From Prevotella sp. Rep29 (GTDB lineage: Bacteria > Bacteroidota > Bacteroidia > Bacteroidales > Bacteroidaceae), in assembly GCF_019551475.1 (NCBI RefSeq), contig NZ_CP047159.1:930001-994000 (forward strand): a stretch of DNA of 64,000 bases, read 5' to 3'. The first letter of the stretch is position 1. Each line of letters opens with the position of its first letter. The notes beneath the pieces were generated by a model, which saw nothing but the letters and a program-made list of their open reading frames with translations, searched no databases and was not told the origin of the DNA. Position numbers and translations under genes: made by a program. This document shows positions 34,959 through 44,420 of this stretch, piece by piece.

Positions 34959-35915
34959 ATGAAGAATCAGAAGATGTATGAGGCGGATGATAAGATGATT
35001 TCGCTGATAAAGGACAATTATAATCTGTTGCAGAGTCTGGGCAGTTTCGGCATCAGTCTTGGCTTTGGTGACAAGACCGTGCGTGAAGTGTGCGAGCAGC
35101 AGCAGGTAGATACCTATACCTTTTTGGCTGTGATTAACTTTACCATCAACGGTTATCGCGATTTTGACGATGTGGAAAGACTTTCCATTCCGACTTTGAT
35201 GCAGTATCTGCGTGCCAGTCATGCCTATTTCCTGGATTTTCAGCTGCCCTTTATCCGCAAGGAACTTCAAGATGCGCTCGACGAGAACGACAATCTTGCG
35301 CGGCTAATCATGAAACTCTACGACGAGTATGCCCATTCCATACAGCGCCACATGCGCTATGAGGAGAAACTGCTCTTCCCGTATGTAGAGGCTTTGCTGA
35401 ACAATAAAGTCAATGAGACCTATGATATTGAAACCTTTTCGAAACACCATGGGGCGACCGACGTCAAGCTGCGTGAGTTGAAGAATATCATTATCAAGTA
35501 TCTGCCAAGCGACGGTCTGCACAACAATCAGTTGTCTGCCACGCTCTATGATATCTACAACAATGAGGAATGGCTGTCTCTTCATGCGGAGGTGGAGGAC
35601 CACATCTTCGTTCCAGCCATCCGGATGTTGGAGAAGAAGTTGCGTCAGACGGACGTGTCAGCCAAGATTTCCAACATGATCAATCAGAATCCGAACAATG
35701 GTGATGTGCTGAGCGACCGCGAGCGCGACGTCATCGTCAGCCTTGTGCAGGGAATGACCAACAAAGAGATTGCAGAACATCTGTTCATCAGCGTCAATAC
35801 CGTCATCACGCATCGTCGGAACATTGCCCGGAAACTGCAGATTCACAGTCCTGCGGGACTGACCATCTATGCCATCGTCAATAATCTGGTGGACATCTCG
35901 GCGGTCGAGTTGTAA
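34959..35915 (+). CDS. hemerythrin-like/LuxR-type transcriptional regulator
   Basis: From the ATG at 34959 this is a 318-residue protein. Residues ~70-230 form a four-helix hemerythrin-like domain with candidate iron ligands in RHMRYEEKLLFP, SKHHGATD and LHAEVEDHIFVPAI. The C-terminal ~65 residues are a LuxR HTH (LSDRERDVIVSLVQGMTNKE then IAEHLFISVNTV). A di-iron sensor coupled to DNA binding fits a role in oxygen, NO or iron sensing, related to the YtfE/RIC repair domain. This is inference from the domains. It begins about 200 bases after the IS30 element. Confidence 0.8.
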   Translation: MKNQKMYEADDKMISLIKDNYNLLQSLGSFGISLGFGDKTVREVCEQQQVDTYTFLAVINFTINGYRDFDDVERLSIPTLMQYLRASHAYFLDFQLPFIRKELQDALDENDNLARLIMKLYDEYAHSIQRHMRYEEKLLFPYVEALLNNKVNETYDIETFSKHHGATDVKLRELKNIIIKYLPSDGLHNNQLSATLYDIYNNEEWLSLHAEVEDHIFVPAIRMLEKKLRQTDVSAKISNMINQNPNNGDVLSDRERDVIVSLVQGMTNKEIAEHLFISVNTVITHRRNIARKLQIHSPAGLTIYAIVNNLVDISAVEL

Positions 35916-35991
35916 TATCGAAGGAATAAGTCGTGTGACGCGCAAGGAACGTTTTTTCTTTGCGGATGGCGACAAAACAAGCAGGTTTATT

Positions 35992-36023
35992 TTTGGTTTT
36001 TCCGTGCGAAAAGCGTACCTTTG
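35992..36023 (+). promoter_or_regulatory. promoter of thrS
   Basis: TTTG (35992-35995) and TACCTTTG (36016-36023) are 20 bases apart, 30 bases before the start codon. Confidence 0.65.
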
Positions 36024-36053
36024 CACGCAATTAAACGTTAAAATCAAGTTGTT

Positions 36054-38018
36054 ATGATTAAAATCACATTCCCAGACGGCTCTGTTCGCGAGTATGAACA
36101 GGGAGTGACTGGTTATCAAATCGCCGAGAGCATATCGCCGGCTCTCGCACGCAACGTTGTATCTTGCGGAGTCAATGGCGAAACGGTAGAACTGAATCGT
36201 CCCATCAACGAAGATGCGACCATCGCACTCTACAAATTCGAGGACGAAGAAGGCAAGCATACCTTCTGGCACACCAGCGCACACTTGTTGGCTGAAGCAC
36301 TGAAAGAATTGTATCCCGGCATCCAGTTCGGTTTCGGACCGGCAGTGGAGAACGGATTCTTCTACGACGTGATGCCAAAGGACGGCGCAGTTATCAGCGA
36401 GAGCGACTTCCCGAAAATCGAAGAAAAAATGATGGAATTGGCTCGTAAGGATGAGGCTGTCGTGCGTCGTGAAGTGTCGAAAGCCGATGCGCTGAGAGAG
36501 TTCAAAGCCGACGGACAAGACTATAAGTGTGAGCATATCGACCTCGATTTGGAGGACGGCACCATCTCGACCTATACGCAAGGCGCCTTTACCGACCTTT
36601 GTCGGGGACCGCACCTCGTATCAACGGGGCTCATCAAGGCAGTCAAGATAACAAGCGTTGCCGGCGCATTCTGGCGTGGCGATGCCGAGCGCGAGCAGAT
36701 GACACGCGTCTATGGTATCTCCTTCCCGAAGAAAAAGATGCTCGACGAGTATCTCGTCATGTTGGAAGAAGCCAAAAAGCGCGACCACCGTAAGATAGGA
36801 AAAGAGATGGAACTCTTCATGTTCTCCGACCGCGTGGGAAAAGGTTTGCCCATCTGGCTGCCCAAGGGAACGGAGCTCCGCCTGCGTCTTCAGGACATGT
36901 TGCGCAAGATTCAGAAGAATTTCGGATACCAGGAGGTCATCACCCCGCACATCGGTGGCAAGAATCTGTACGTGACCAGCGGTCACTATGCGCATTACAG
37001 CAAAGACGCTTTCCGTCCGATTACCACACCGGAAGAGGGCGAGGAATACATGCTCAAGCCGATGAACTGCCCGCACCATTGCGAGATTTTCGCCAGCAAG
37101 CCGCGCTCCTATCGCGACCTGCCGTTGCGCATCGCTGAGTTCGGAACGGTTTATCGCTATGAGAAGAGTGGCGAGCTGCACGGATTGACCCGTGTCCGTT
37201 CGTTCACGCAGGACGATGCGCACATCTTCTGTCGTCCCGACCAGGTGAAAGGCGAGTTCCTTCGCGTGATGGACATCATTCAGGCAGTGTTCACCATATT
37301 CAAGTTCGAGAATGTGGAGGCACAGATTTCGCTGCGCGACCCGAAGAATACGACGAAATACATCGGCTCCGACGAGGCTTGGGAAGAGAGTGAACAGGCG
37401 ATTATCGATGCTTGTAAGGAGAAAGGACTGGAGGCGAAAATCGAATTGGGTGAGGCTGCTTTCTACGGACCGAAGCTCGATTTCATGGTCAAGGATGCCA
37501 TCGGACGCCGCTGGCAGTTGGGAACGATTCAGGTGGATTACAACCTGCCGCAGCGCTTCCATCTTGAATATACTGCAGAGGACAACTCGAAACAGACACC
37601 CGTCATGGTGCATCGCGCGCCGTTCGGTTCGATGGAACGATTCACGGCGGTGCTCATCGAGCATACCGCAGGTCATTTCCCCTTGTGGCTTACGCCCGAC
37701 CAAGTGGCAATTCTTCCCATCTCCGAGAAATTCAATGACTATGCTGTGGAGGTGCAGCAATATTTCGACAGCGTGGGCGTTCGTGCAAATGTCGATGACC
37801 GCAACGAGAAAATCGGTCGCAAGATTCGCGACAACGAGCTCAAACGCGTTCCATACATGGTGATAGTCGGTGAGAAAGAGGCTGCCGAGGGGCTTGTCTC
37901 CATGCGCCAGCAAGGTGGCGGCGAGCAAGCCACGATGACCATGCAGGAGTTCGCACAGCGCATCAACGCAGAGGTGTTGGAAATGCTCAAGGCTACCAAC
38001 CTGAAGCCGAGAGATTAA
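36054..38018 (+). CDS. thrS: threonyl-tRNA synthetase
   Basis: This 654-residue class II synthetase has an N-terminal TGS domain (residues 1-60), an editing domain with [16 protein letters not shown] (the HxxxH zinc-like motif), the class II motifs ([10 protein letters not shown] with the zinc Cys and [20 protein letters not shown] as motif 2; [13 protein letters not shown] as motif 3), and a C-terminal anticodon domain. It charges tRNA-Thr. It has its own promoter and a terminator, and infC-rpmI-rplT do not follow, unlike many bacteria. Confidence 0.97.
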   Translation: MIKITFPDGSVREYEQGVTGYQIAESISPALARNVVSCGVNGETVELNRPINEDATIALYKFEDEEGKHTFWHTSAHLLAEALKELYPGIQFGFGPAVENGFFYDVMPKDGAVISESDFPKIEEKMMELARKDEAVVRREVSKADALREFKADGQDYKCEHIDLDLEDGTISTYTQGAFTDLCRGPHLVSTGLIKAVKITSVAGAFWRGDAEREQMTRVYGISFPKKKMLDEYLVMLEEAKKRDHRKIGKEMELFMFSDRVGKGLPIWLPKGTELRLRLQDMLRKIQKNFGYQEVITPHIGGKNLYVTSGHYAHYSKDAFRPITTPEEGEEYMLKPMNCPHHCEIFASKPRSYRDLPLRIAEFGTVYRYEKSGELHGLTRVRSFTQDDAHIFCRPDQVKGEFLRVMDIIQAVFTIFKFENVEAQISLRDPKNTTKYIGSDEAWEESEQAIIDACKEKGLEAKIELGEAAFYGPKLDFMVKDAIGRRWQLGTIQVDYNLPQRFHLEYTAEDNSKQTPVMVHRAPFGSMERFTAVLIEHTAGHFPLWLTPDQVAILPISEKFNDYAVEVQQYFDSVGVRANVDDRNEKIGRKIRDNELKRVPYMVIVGEKEAAEGLVSMRQQGGGEQATMTMQEFAQRINAEVLEMLKATNLKPRD

Positions 38019-38040
38019 CAAGATGTCATTTATGAGACAG

Positions 38041-38080
38041 AAAGCACCCGTTTTGCCTGGCAGAACGGGTGCTTTTATTT
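38041..38080 (+). terminator. terminator after thrS
   Basis: AAAGCACCCGTT pairs with AACGGGTGCTTT around a short loop and runs into TTTTATTTTTAT. Confidence 0.88.
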
Positions 38081-38165
38081 TTATAGACGGGCAGAAAAAG
38101 ACTCCGGACAAGTTGAAGAAGGGCAGATTTTTGCCATTCCGTTTCCGATTTTCAATTTAATGTAT

Positions 38166-38173
38166 TATCTTTG
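38166..38173 (+). promoter_or_regulatory. -7 box of the secreted hypothetical gene
   Basis: TATCTTTG lies 30 bases before the start codon; no convincing -33 element is visible. Confidence 0.5.
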
Positions 38174-38202
38174 CCGATATACAAACTAAATCAGCAAAGG
38201 AT

Positions 38203-38976
38203 ATGAAAGCAAAAGGTTTTGTCGTGATGTTGATGGTAATGCTTGCCCTTCAGGTGCAGGCGGGTAAGGTTTCCTATTATTTCTGGCAGGGAAAAGTGGA
38301 TGGGCAGCCCGTTAGGCTTGCTTGCGCAGTGAAAGATGGCGTCATGACGGGCGAGATGTTCAGCGAGGTTGATGGCAGCACAGAAGTCTATAATGTGGCG
38401 GGCTATGAGACGGACGGGATGTACGATATCCGTGTCTATGACGACGGTGAAGGCATCAACTATATCTATTTTCTCCGTGCCGAGTTGAAAGGAAGCAGCC
38501 TGGTGGGCATCGTGCAGCCCAGCGGCGAGAAGTTCCGGCTGAGGAAGTATTCCGACAAGTATGCCAGTCCGATAGACCGTGAGCCCGGTGTGTACAGCAG
38601 TCCCTATCTCGAAGGCAAAGTGTTCCGTTTCGAAGGATGGGGCCGTGGCGGCATGTATCAGTATGAAAACCCGATGCGCGTCAAGGGCGAACTCACGCTG
38701 TGGGGCAACACACGGGATGAGACTTTCGAGTTGTCCATACGCCGTGACGGAGGTCCGGACAATAAAGGCAACGACGCTTTGGTCGATGCTGCAGGACTTT
38801 ACCTGCCCGACCATGGCGATTTCGATTACACCATCCAGTATTGTGGTTATACGTTCAGCGTGCGGTTCTACGACCATTTCCTCGTCATTCGTTCCGTTTC
38901 GGGCTCGCCGTCAGGCTGCTTCGGCAGCGGTGCAGCCATCACGGGCATCTATATCGCAGTTCCTGCGAAGGGATAG
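38203..38976 (+). CDS. secreted hypothetical protein
   Basis: This 257-residue protein has a signal peptide (KGFVVMLMVMLALQVQAGKV, cleavage after QA) and a beta-rich, Gly- and Tyr-rich mature part with repeated SGEKFRLRKYSDKY-like strands. I do not recognise a family. It has its own promoter and is likely periplasmic or surface-located. The last codons precede repeat element E2 by six bases. Confidence 0.65.
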   Translation: MKAKGFVVMLMVMLALQVQAGKVSYYFWQGKVDGQPVRLACAVKDGVMTGEMFSEVDGSTEVYNVAGYETDGMYDIRVYDDGEGINYIYFLRAELKGSSLVGIVQPSGEKFRLRKYSDKYASPIDREPGVYSSPYLEGKVFRFEGWGRGGMYQYENPMRVKGELTLWGNTRDETFELSIRRDGGPDNKGNDALVDAAGLYLPDHGDFDYTIQYCGYTFSVRFYDHFLVIRSVSGSPSGCFGSGAAITGIYIAVPAKG

Positions 38977-38981
38977 TTTTC

Positions 38982-39186
38982 CTTGAACCCAAATCGGTCA
39001 TTAGACTTTGTGTTCAGAGTGTTGTTTGCTTTGTGCAGATGTCTTCAACCTTTCTCGACGGCGTAGCGGGCTACGGTGAGAGAAAGGTTGGAGGCAGATG
39101 CCGAAGCAAATGATACTATGACACGAAGAGCAGAACATCAGTGCTAACATATCTGATGGCGTTCTAATGACCGATTGGGGTTGAAC
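38982..39186. repeat. ~205-bp inverted-repeat element E2
   Basis: The outer inverted repeat (38982-39005 with 39163-39186, two or three mismatches, containing ATCGGTCATTAGA) encloses a long central hairpin: AACCTTTCTC arms around CGTAGC-GG-GCTACG (39062-39075) and GAGAGAAAGGTT. Blocks ATGCCGA and GAGCA on one side recur in E1 in inverted orientation. Like E1 it starts a few bases after a stop codon. No gene is evident in 38977-39415 beyond this element and array D. Confidence 0.65.
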
Positions 39187-39274
39187 ACATCTTCGGGCGG
39201 GAATAAACGTCTTGAACATAACGAATCGTTCCCCCAAACAGCATCAATGGTTATCCGGAAGTTCCCCCTTCGTT

Positions 39275-39366
39275 GACCAATCTCGTACGACTTTGGTGAC
39301 CAATTTCGTACGACTTTGGTATGCAATCTCGTACGAGTTTGGTATGCAATTTCGTACGAGTTTGGT
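39275..39366. repeat. array D, four 23-bp units with TCGTACGA core
   Basis: TCGTACGA, a perfect palindrome, occurs at 39283, 39306, 39329 and 39352, exactly 23 bases apart. Full units read TGACCAATCTCGTACGACTT plus TGG, the last two with TATGCAAT and CGAG variants that make the palindrome CTCGTACGAG. Short open frames across it look spurious. Confidence 0.8.
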
Positions 39367-39415
39367 CAATGAAACTTCAATCCCCGATGAATAAAGGGAT
39401 AAGTATGGGGTGATG

Positions 39416-40105
39416 TTAGTTGAACAAAGCCTTGATTACGAACCACAACACGGGCACAAGGAGTGCCGGCAGCATGTTGAGGGTTTTGCAGTCTTTCAGT
39501 CGGAGGAGCGAAAGGCCCGATGCCGTGATGAGCAGTCCGCCCACGATGAGCAGCTCTGACATGAGCGCATCGCTGACGGCGTCGCTCGAAAGGCGGGCTG
39601 TGAGAAAGAACAGTCCTTGCCAGCAGAAGAGCACAGGGGCAGCGAGCAGCATGCCGATGCCGTAGGTGGAGGCAAAGACCATGGCAGAGATGAGGTCGAG
39701 TGTGGCGTTGGTGTAGAGAAATGTGTGGTCGCCTTGGAGTGCGCTGACGACCGGTCCGAGCATGGAGAGCGGTCCGATGCAGTAGAGCAGGGTGGCAGTG
39801 GAGAGCCCTTCGGCGAGCTTGTTCTCTTTGTTTTTTGAACGGCGGTTCACCAGTCGGGTGAACCTGCCGTCCAAGTCGAGCGCCGTTCCAATGATTGTTC
39901 CGACAGCCATGGCGACGATGAAGAGCACGGGATATTCGCTTTTCGGCATGTTCGACACGAAAGCGTTGAGCCCGATGCCCAGGCTTGCCAGTCCCAGAGC
40001 GGTATAGAGTGCCTCCTTGTATTTCTCCTTAATGCCTCGGTGGAGGATGCTTCCGGCAATGGTTCCGACGATAATCGTGCAGGTATTGACAATCGTTCCT
40101 ATCAT
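39416..40105 (-). CDS. DUF554 family membrane protein
   Basis: This 229-residue integral membrane protein starts MIGTIVNTCTIIVGTIAGSI, contains LGLASLGIGLNAF, and predicts six or seven helices, matching DUF554 (YdfK/YqgA-like) in length and start motif. Function is not established; transport is plausible. It is last in a minus-strand cluster with the alcohol dehydrogenase, 23 bases away. Confidence 0.82.
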   Translation of the reverse strand: MIGTIVNTCTIIVGTIAGSILHRGIKEKYKEALYTALGLASLGIGLNAFVSNMPKSEYPVLFIVAMAVGTIIGTALDLDGRFTRLVNRRSKNKENKLAEGLSTATLLYCIGPLSMLGPVVSALQGDHTFLYTNATLDLISAMVFASTYGIGMLLAAPVLFCWQGLFFLTARLSSDAVSDALMSELLIVGGLLITASGLSLLRLKDCKTLNMLPALLVPVLWFVIKALFN

Positions 40106-40128
40106 GGCAGTCGTTTCGGGAAAGGCGG

Positions 40129-41295
40129 TTACATGCTTTCTTTCAGGATTTCAACCACTTCCTCGTGGGTGAGCGTGTGGAAATCGTTGGGGATGATGAA
40201 GGTGGCATTGGCAATGCCTTCGAACATCTCTTCCTTCACTCCGAGTTCAGCCAGCGAGAGTGACACGCCGATTTCGCGCATCCATTTCTCGAGTTCCTTC
40301 AGTCCTTCTTCGGCAATCTCCCGGTCGCTCTTTCCTTCGCCCCGAACACCCCACACGTTTTCAGCGAAATGGCGGAATTTCAGTTCGGCATGTGGCAGTA
40401 GGTGGCGGTAATAGGGCAGTGTGACGGCAGAGAGCGTCATGCCGTGTGTGGCGTTGGTGTAGGCTCCGACAGCCTGTCCTATCATGTGCACCATCCAGTC
40501 TTGGTGCTTGCCGCATTTGAGCATGGTGTTCAGTGCCCACGTCGCTGTCCACATGATGTTCGAGCGTGCCTCGTAATCCTCTGGATTTTTGATGGCGATG
40601 CGGCTCGAGTGAATCAGCGAGCGCATGAGTCCTTCTGCGAGATAGTCGCTTGTGTTGTCGTCGTGGTTGGAGAGATATTGCTCGAGGATGTGGCACATGA
40701 TGTCGAAAAATCCTGCCACCATCTGATAGCGTGGAACGGTGAAGGTGAATTTGGGGTTGAGAATGGAGAATTTCGGCATCACGTTGTCGCCGAACACCTT
40801 GCCCACTTTCAGTTTCTTCTCGTGGTTGGTGATGACGCTGCCGCCGTTCATTTCCGAACCCGTCCCCACCATGGTCAGGATGCTGGCCACGGGAATAATT
40901 TTACAGGTAGGTTCTTCCTGTCGCTCATAATACTTCTCCCACGGGTCTTCGTCGCACCATGCCGATGCGCTCACGCCTTTGGCATAGTCGATGGTGGAAC
41001 CGCCACCGACGGCGAGGATAAGGTCTGCGTTGTTTTCGCGTGCCAGTTGGGCACCCTCATAAAGTTTTTCAACCGTAGGGTTGGGCATCACTCCCGGCAG
41101 TTCGACAATGGTCTTTCCTGCTTCTTGCAGGATAGAAACAACCGCATTGTAGATGCCGTTGCGCTTGATGGAGCCTCCTCCATAGGTCAGGAGTACGGTC
41201 GGTCCGTAGTTTTTCAGTTCGTCACTCAGGAATTTCAGCGAGTCGTCGCCGAAATATAACTTCGTCGGATTGGAATATTTGAAATTGCCTAACAT
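40129..41295 (-). CDS. iron-containing alcohol dehydrogenase (YqhD/butanol dehydrogenase type)
   Basis: This 388-residue enzyme has the nucleotide motif GGGSTIDYAKGVSA, the metal ligands in FFDIMCHILEQYLS and the late HATHGMTLSAV/HQDWMVHMIGQ region. KLYFGDDSLKFLSDEL at the start and the overall length fit NADPH-linked butanol dehydrogenases. It reduces aldehydes to alcohols and may help dispose of toxic aldehydes or balance redox. It follows a flavin-reductase gene, which suits a redox role. Confidence 0.9.
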   Translation of the reverse strand: MLGNFKYSNPTKLYFGDDSLKFLSDELKNYGPTVLLTYGGGSIKRNGIYNAVVSILQEAGKTIVELPGVMPNPTVEKLYEGAQLARENNADLILAVGGGSTIDYAKGVSASAWCDEDPWEKYYERQEEPTCKIIPVASILTMVGTGSEMNGGSVITNHEKKLKVGKVFGDNVMPKFSILNPKFTFTVPRYQMVAGFFDIMCHILEQYLSNHDDNTSDYLAEGLMRSLIHSSRIAIKNPEDYEARSNIMWTATWALNTMLKCGKHQDWMVHMIGQAVGAYTNATHGMTLSAVTLPYYRHLLPHAELKFRHFAENVWGVRGEGKSDREIAEEGLKELEKWMREIGVSLSLAELGVKEEMFEGIANATFIIPNDFHTLTHEEVVEILKESM

Positions 41296-41326
41296 AGTTA
41301 TATATATTTAATAATGTGTATTTGGT

Positions 41327-41947
41327 TTATCGAATGAAATTGGTCCATACGCGCTGCTCCTCTTCGGGAAGTCCGTTTTTCTCCTTCTCCGCAGCAATGG
41401 CACGGATGAGGAACGCCATGTTGCGCCCAAGCTGGCGCATACTCTGCATTCCCTCTTCGTCCTGCATGACCTGCTCGGAAGTGTTGCCGTGCACCTCGTT
41501 CCAGTAGAAAGTCGATGCGACGGGCATTTGTGCGATGGTGAAATACTTGTTGATGATGTCGAACGTGGCGACTGTGCCAGCCCTGCGGGCAGACGTGACC
41601 GCCGCTCCCACCTTCATGCGCTTGGAAAAATGCGTACTGTAGAACAGCCGGTCGAGAAAAGCCTTCAGCGTTCCGGCTATCGATGCGTAATAGACAGGCG
41701 AGCCAATCACGATTCCGTCAGCCTCTTCGAACTTCGGAGCGACCTCGTTTACTAGGTCGTTGAAGACACACCGTCCCTGCTCCACACACTTGTTGCAGGC
41801 GATACAGCCATGAATGTCTTTATGTCCGACGTGTATGATTTCCGTTTCGATACCGCCTTCGCGCAGTGTTTTTTCTACTTCGGCAAGTGCCGTATAGGTG
41901 CAGCCCTTCGCTTTCGGGCTGCCATTGAGTAAAATGACTTTCATCAT
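41327..41947 (-). CDS. NADPH-dependent FMN reductase / flavodoxin-like protein with ferredoxin-type Cys motif
   Basis: This 206-residue protein starts KVILLNGSPKAKGCTYTAL (the FMN phosphate loop) and has CIACNKCVEQGRCVF, a four-Cys cluster-like insert known in the iron-sulphur flavoprotein-like group, then IVIGSPVYYASIAGTLKAF. It probably transfers electrons from NAD(P)H through FMN. It is first in the minus cluster and has a promoter upstream. It may start at either of two adjacent Met codons. Confidence 0.85.
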   Translation of the reverse strand: MMKVILLNGSPKAKGCTYTALAEVEKTLREGGIETEIIHVGHKDIHGCIACNKCVEQGRCVFNDLVNEVAPKFEEADGIVIGSPVYYASIAGTLKAFLDRLFYSTHFSKRMKVGAAVTSARRAGTVATFDIINKYFTIAQMPVASTFYWNEVHGNTSEQVMQDEEGMQSMRQLGRNMAFLIRAIAAEKEKNGLPEEEQRVWTNFIR

Positions 41948-41975
41948 GTTTTGTCTTGGATTGGTTTGATGGGAA

Positions 41976-42007
41976 CAAATTTACACAAAAAACTTGACAT
42001 GGGACAA
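41976..42007 (-). promoter_or_regulatory. promoter of the reductase/alcohol dehydrogenase/DUF554 cluster
   Basis: On the minus strand TTG (42007-42005) and TAAATTTG (41983-41976) are 21 bases apart, 28 bases before the start codon. Confidence 0.55.
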
Positions 42008-42066
42008 TTTTTTTGTTCAAAAAGCGAAATGTATTTGATTTCTATGTGGTTAATAGAAATTTTGAT

Positions 42067-42074
42067 TAACTTTG
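42067..42074 (+). promoter_or_regulatory. -7 box of panB
   Basis: TAACTTTG sits 31 bases before the start codon; the -33 region is weak (GTGG). Confidence 0.5.
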
Positions 42075-42105
42075 CAGCCGATTTTGAAACCAAACATCAT
42101 AGGAT

Positions 42106-42927
42106 ATGGCAGGTTATTTAGTTAGTGACACCCGCAAGGTGACGACACATCGCTTTTTGGAGATGAAGCAGAAAGGGGAGAAAATCTCTATGCTCACCTC
42201 CTACGATTTCACGACAGCAGGCATTGTAGATAAGGCAGGCGTAGATGCTATTCTGGTAGGCGACAGCGCATCGAACGTGATGGCAGGAAATGTGACGACG
42301 CTTCCGATTACTGTAGAGCAGATGATTTATCATGCCAGTTCGGTCGTGCGTGCCGTACAGCGTGCACTGGTCGTTTGCGACATGCCTTTCGGCAGTTATC
42401 AGATTGACCGCCACGAAGGCTTGAAGAATGCGGTGCACATAATGAAGCGTAGCGGTTGCGATGCACTCAAACTGGAAGGTGGCATTGAGATTATCGAGAC
42501 GGTCAAGGGCATTCTCGATGCGGGAATCCCCGTGATGGGGCATCTGGGACTGACTCCGCAGAGCATCAATAAGTTCGGCACCTATGCTGTTCGTGCTCAG
42601 GAAGATGAAGAAGCCGAGAAACTGTTGGCAGATGCAGCTTTGTTGGACGAGACGGGTTGTTTTGCAATCGTCTTGGAGAAGGTTCCGGCAGCATTGGCTA
42701 AAAAAGTGTCAGAGACCGTGAAGTGCCCGACGATAGGCATCGGTGCGGGAAATGGGACTGACGGTCAGGTCCTTGTTGTTGATGATATGCTCGGCAAGAC
42801 ACAGGGCTTTTCTCCGAAGTTTCTTCGTCGCTATGCAGACCTGAATGCGGTGATGACAGACGCAATCGGTCAGTATGTGACGGATGTGAAGAATATCGAT
42901 TTCCCGAACGAGAGCGAGTCGTATTAA
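42106..42927 (+). CDS. panB: 3-methyl-2-oxobutanoate hydroxymethyltransferase
   Basis: This 273-residue enzyme makes ketopantoate for pantothenate and CoA from ketoisovalerate and methylene-tetrahydrofolate. Features are [31 protein letters not shown] (metal-binding Asp), [24 protein letters not shown] and [20 protein letters not shown]. Length and motif order are canonical. It lies 63 bases before an MFS gene on the same strand and could be cotranscribed with it. Confidence 0.96.
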   Translation: MAGYLVSDTRKVTTHRFLEMKQKGEKISMLTSYDFTTAGIVDKAGVDAILVGDSASNVMAGNVTTLPITVEQMIYHASSVVRAVQRALVVCDMPFGSYQIDRHEGLKNAVHIMKRSGCDALKLEGGIEIIETVKGILDAGIPVMGHLGLTPQSINKFGTYAVRAQEDEEAEKLLADAALLDETGCFAIVLEKVPAALAKKVSETVKCPTIGIGAGNGTDGQVLVVDDMLGKTQGFSPKFLRRYADLNAVMTDAIGQYVTDVKNIDFPNESESY

Positions 42928-42990
42928 TCGTCTCTCGTTGTTTTTTCGGAAAGGCAGTTTGCCGTTAAGGCTCATTAGGTATTTTAGAAA

Positions 42991-44205
42991 ATGGACACTC
43001 AGGAAACACCCACCAATCAGCATCTGTGGCATCGGTCATTCGGCTTGTTGGCAGCGGCTAATTTCTTTCTGACCGTATCGGTCTATATGCTCATTCCTTC
43101 ACTTTCGGAATGGCTTTTGCAGCAGTTCACTCCGTTGCAAACAGGACTGATTATGGGCAGTTACGGACTTGGTCTGTTCGTTCTCGGTCCGTATTGCAGT
43201 TTCTTGGTTCAGCATTATCGTCGCAATCAGGTTTGCATCTTGGCAATCTTTGTCATCGCCTTGCTGACGTTGCTTACTTATCTCTGCAAGGAAAATCATG
43301 CGGAATGGCAGGCGAGTGCGTGGGTGTTTGTAGGCGTTCGTTTCTTGTATGGCGCAGCCTTCGGGGTAGCTCAGATGGTTTTGTGCAGCACGTTGGTCAT
43401 TGATAGCTGCGAGTCATTCCAGCGGACACAAGCCAATTATATCATGTCGTGGTTCGGTCGTATCGGTGTGGGGATGGGACCTCTGATTGTCATGCTGACG
43501 GGACTTTGGCTTGAAATCGATATATTCCTCGTAATAGCAGGTGTGGCATCTTTCTCACTGCTGTTGATTATGATGGTGCGTTTCCCTTTCAGGGCTCCGG
43601 AAGACACGCAGTTGCGCGCCAGTTTAGACCGCTTCTTCCTGACCGGAGCCTGGCCGTTGTTCCTGAATATGGTCCTGGTTACGGTTTTTGTGGGCATAGT
43701 CTTGGCAAGTGTACATACCATCATGTTCTATGTCATGATGCTCTGTGGATTCCTCATGGCGATATTGTTTGAGCAGATTTTGCTGAAATATCCGATAAGA
43801 AATAGTATCTTGGCAGGGCTGTCATTGATGTTCCTGTCATTGATGTTTGCAGGGAACGGCAATCAATTCTTGAATACCTACTTCTTTCCCTTGTGTCTGG
43901 GACTTGGTTCTGGAATAGTGGGCAGTGGCTTCCTGTTGTCATTCGTCAAGCTGAGCGATCATTGTCAGCGCGGAACTTCGCAAAGCACCTTTTTCCTGTC
44001 GTGGGAGCTGGGCATGAGTATCGGGTTGTTCTTAGGCTTTGCTTTTCTCGCTCCTCAGCATGGTTCTATGTGTTTTCATGACATGGAACAGGAGTGTGCT
44101 TTTCCCCAATTAGGCATCAAACTGGGTACGGTGTTTCTTCTGATATCCTTTTTCTTCTATGTCTTTTTTACCTATCCTTGGTTTTTGAAACATCGGAATA
44201 GATAA
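42991..44205 (+). CDS. MFS transporter
   Basis: This 404-residue protein has about twelve hydrophobic segments and the short loop-2/3 region MGSYGLGLFVLGPYCSF with HYRRNQVCILAIF, resembling the MFS GxLxDrxGRR motif in a weak form. It is likely a drug or metabolite exporter; the substrate cannot be read. The gene follows panB. No typical terminator is seen behind it, only a short GTTGAC-TC-GTCAAC hairpin. Confidence 0.83.
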   Translation: MDTQETPTNQHLWHRSFGLLAAANFFLTVSVYMLIPSLSEWLLQQFTPLQTGLIMGSYGLGLFVLGPYCSFLVQHYRRNQVCILAIFVIALLTLLTYLCKENHAEWQASAWVFVGVRFLYGAAFGVAQMVLCSTLVIDSCESFQRTQANYIMSWFGRIGVGMGPLIVMLTGLWLEIDIFLVIAGVASFSLLLIMMVRFPFRAPEDTQLRASLDRFFLTGAWPLFLNMVLVTVFVGIVLASVHTIMFYVMMLCGFLMAILFEQILLKYPIRNSILAGLSLMFLSLMFAGNGNQFLNTYFFPLCLGLGSGIVGSGFLLSFVKLSDHCQRGTSQSTFFLSWELGMSIGLFLGFAFLAPQHGSMCFHDMEQECAFPQLGIKLGTVFLLISFFFYVFFTYPWFLKHRNR

Positions 44206-44383
44206 GTTGACTCGTCAACTAAAAAAACATTAAAAAATTCGACATTTTTCTGACATTTGTCCTTTTCCTTTTTTCTCTCTCATAATTTGCATATCTTTGC
44301 ACTCGAAATGACGAACGGTAATGCCGTCGTACGGCAGAGATCTTGTAACAGGAGCGGCTTTTCGCTGGTTTTGTATGGAAATG

Positions 44384-44414
44384 TTGGCAGAGTCAAAAAA
44401 GTTTTGTATCTTTG
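44384..44414 (+). promoter_or_regulatory. promoter before the BspA-like gene
   Basis: TTGG (44384-44387) and TATCTTTG (44407-44414) are 19 bases apart. A second TATCTTTG occurs at 44292-44299. Both point toward the BspA-like gene and would give long leaders. Confidence 0.55.
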
Positions 44415-44420
44415 CACTGT

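Noticed and set aside
36621..38111. Long minus-strand open frame (496 codons) antisense to thrS
   Set aside because: It mirrors the codon bias of thrS, has no signal, domain or ribosome site, and thrS is unambiguous.
39144..39394. Two short ORFs across the 23-bp array
   Set aside because: Their sequence is just the translated repeat; no start context or homology is visible.
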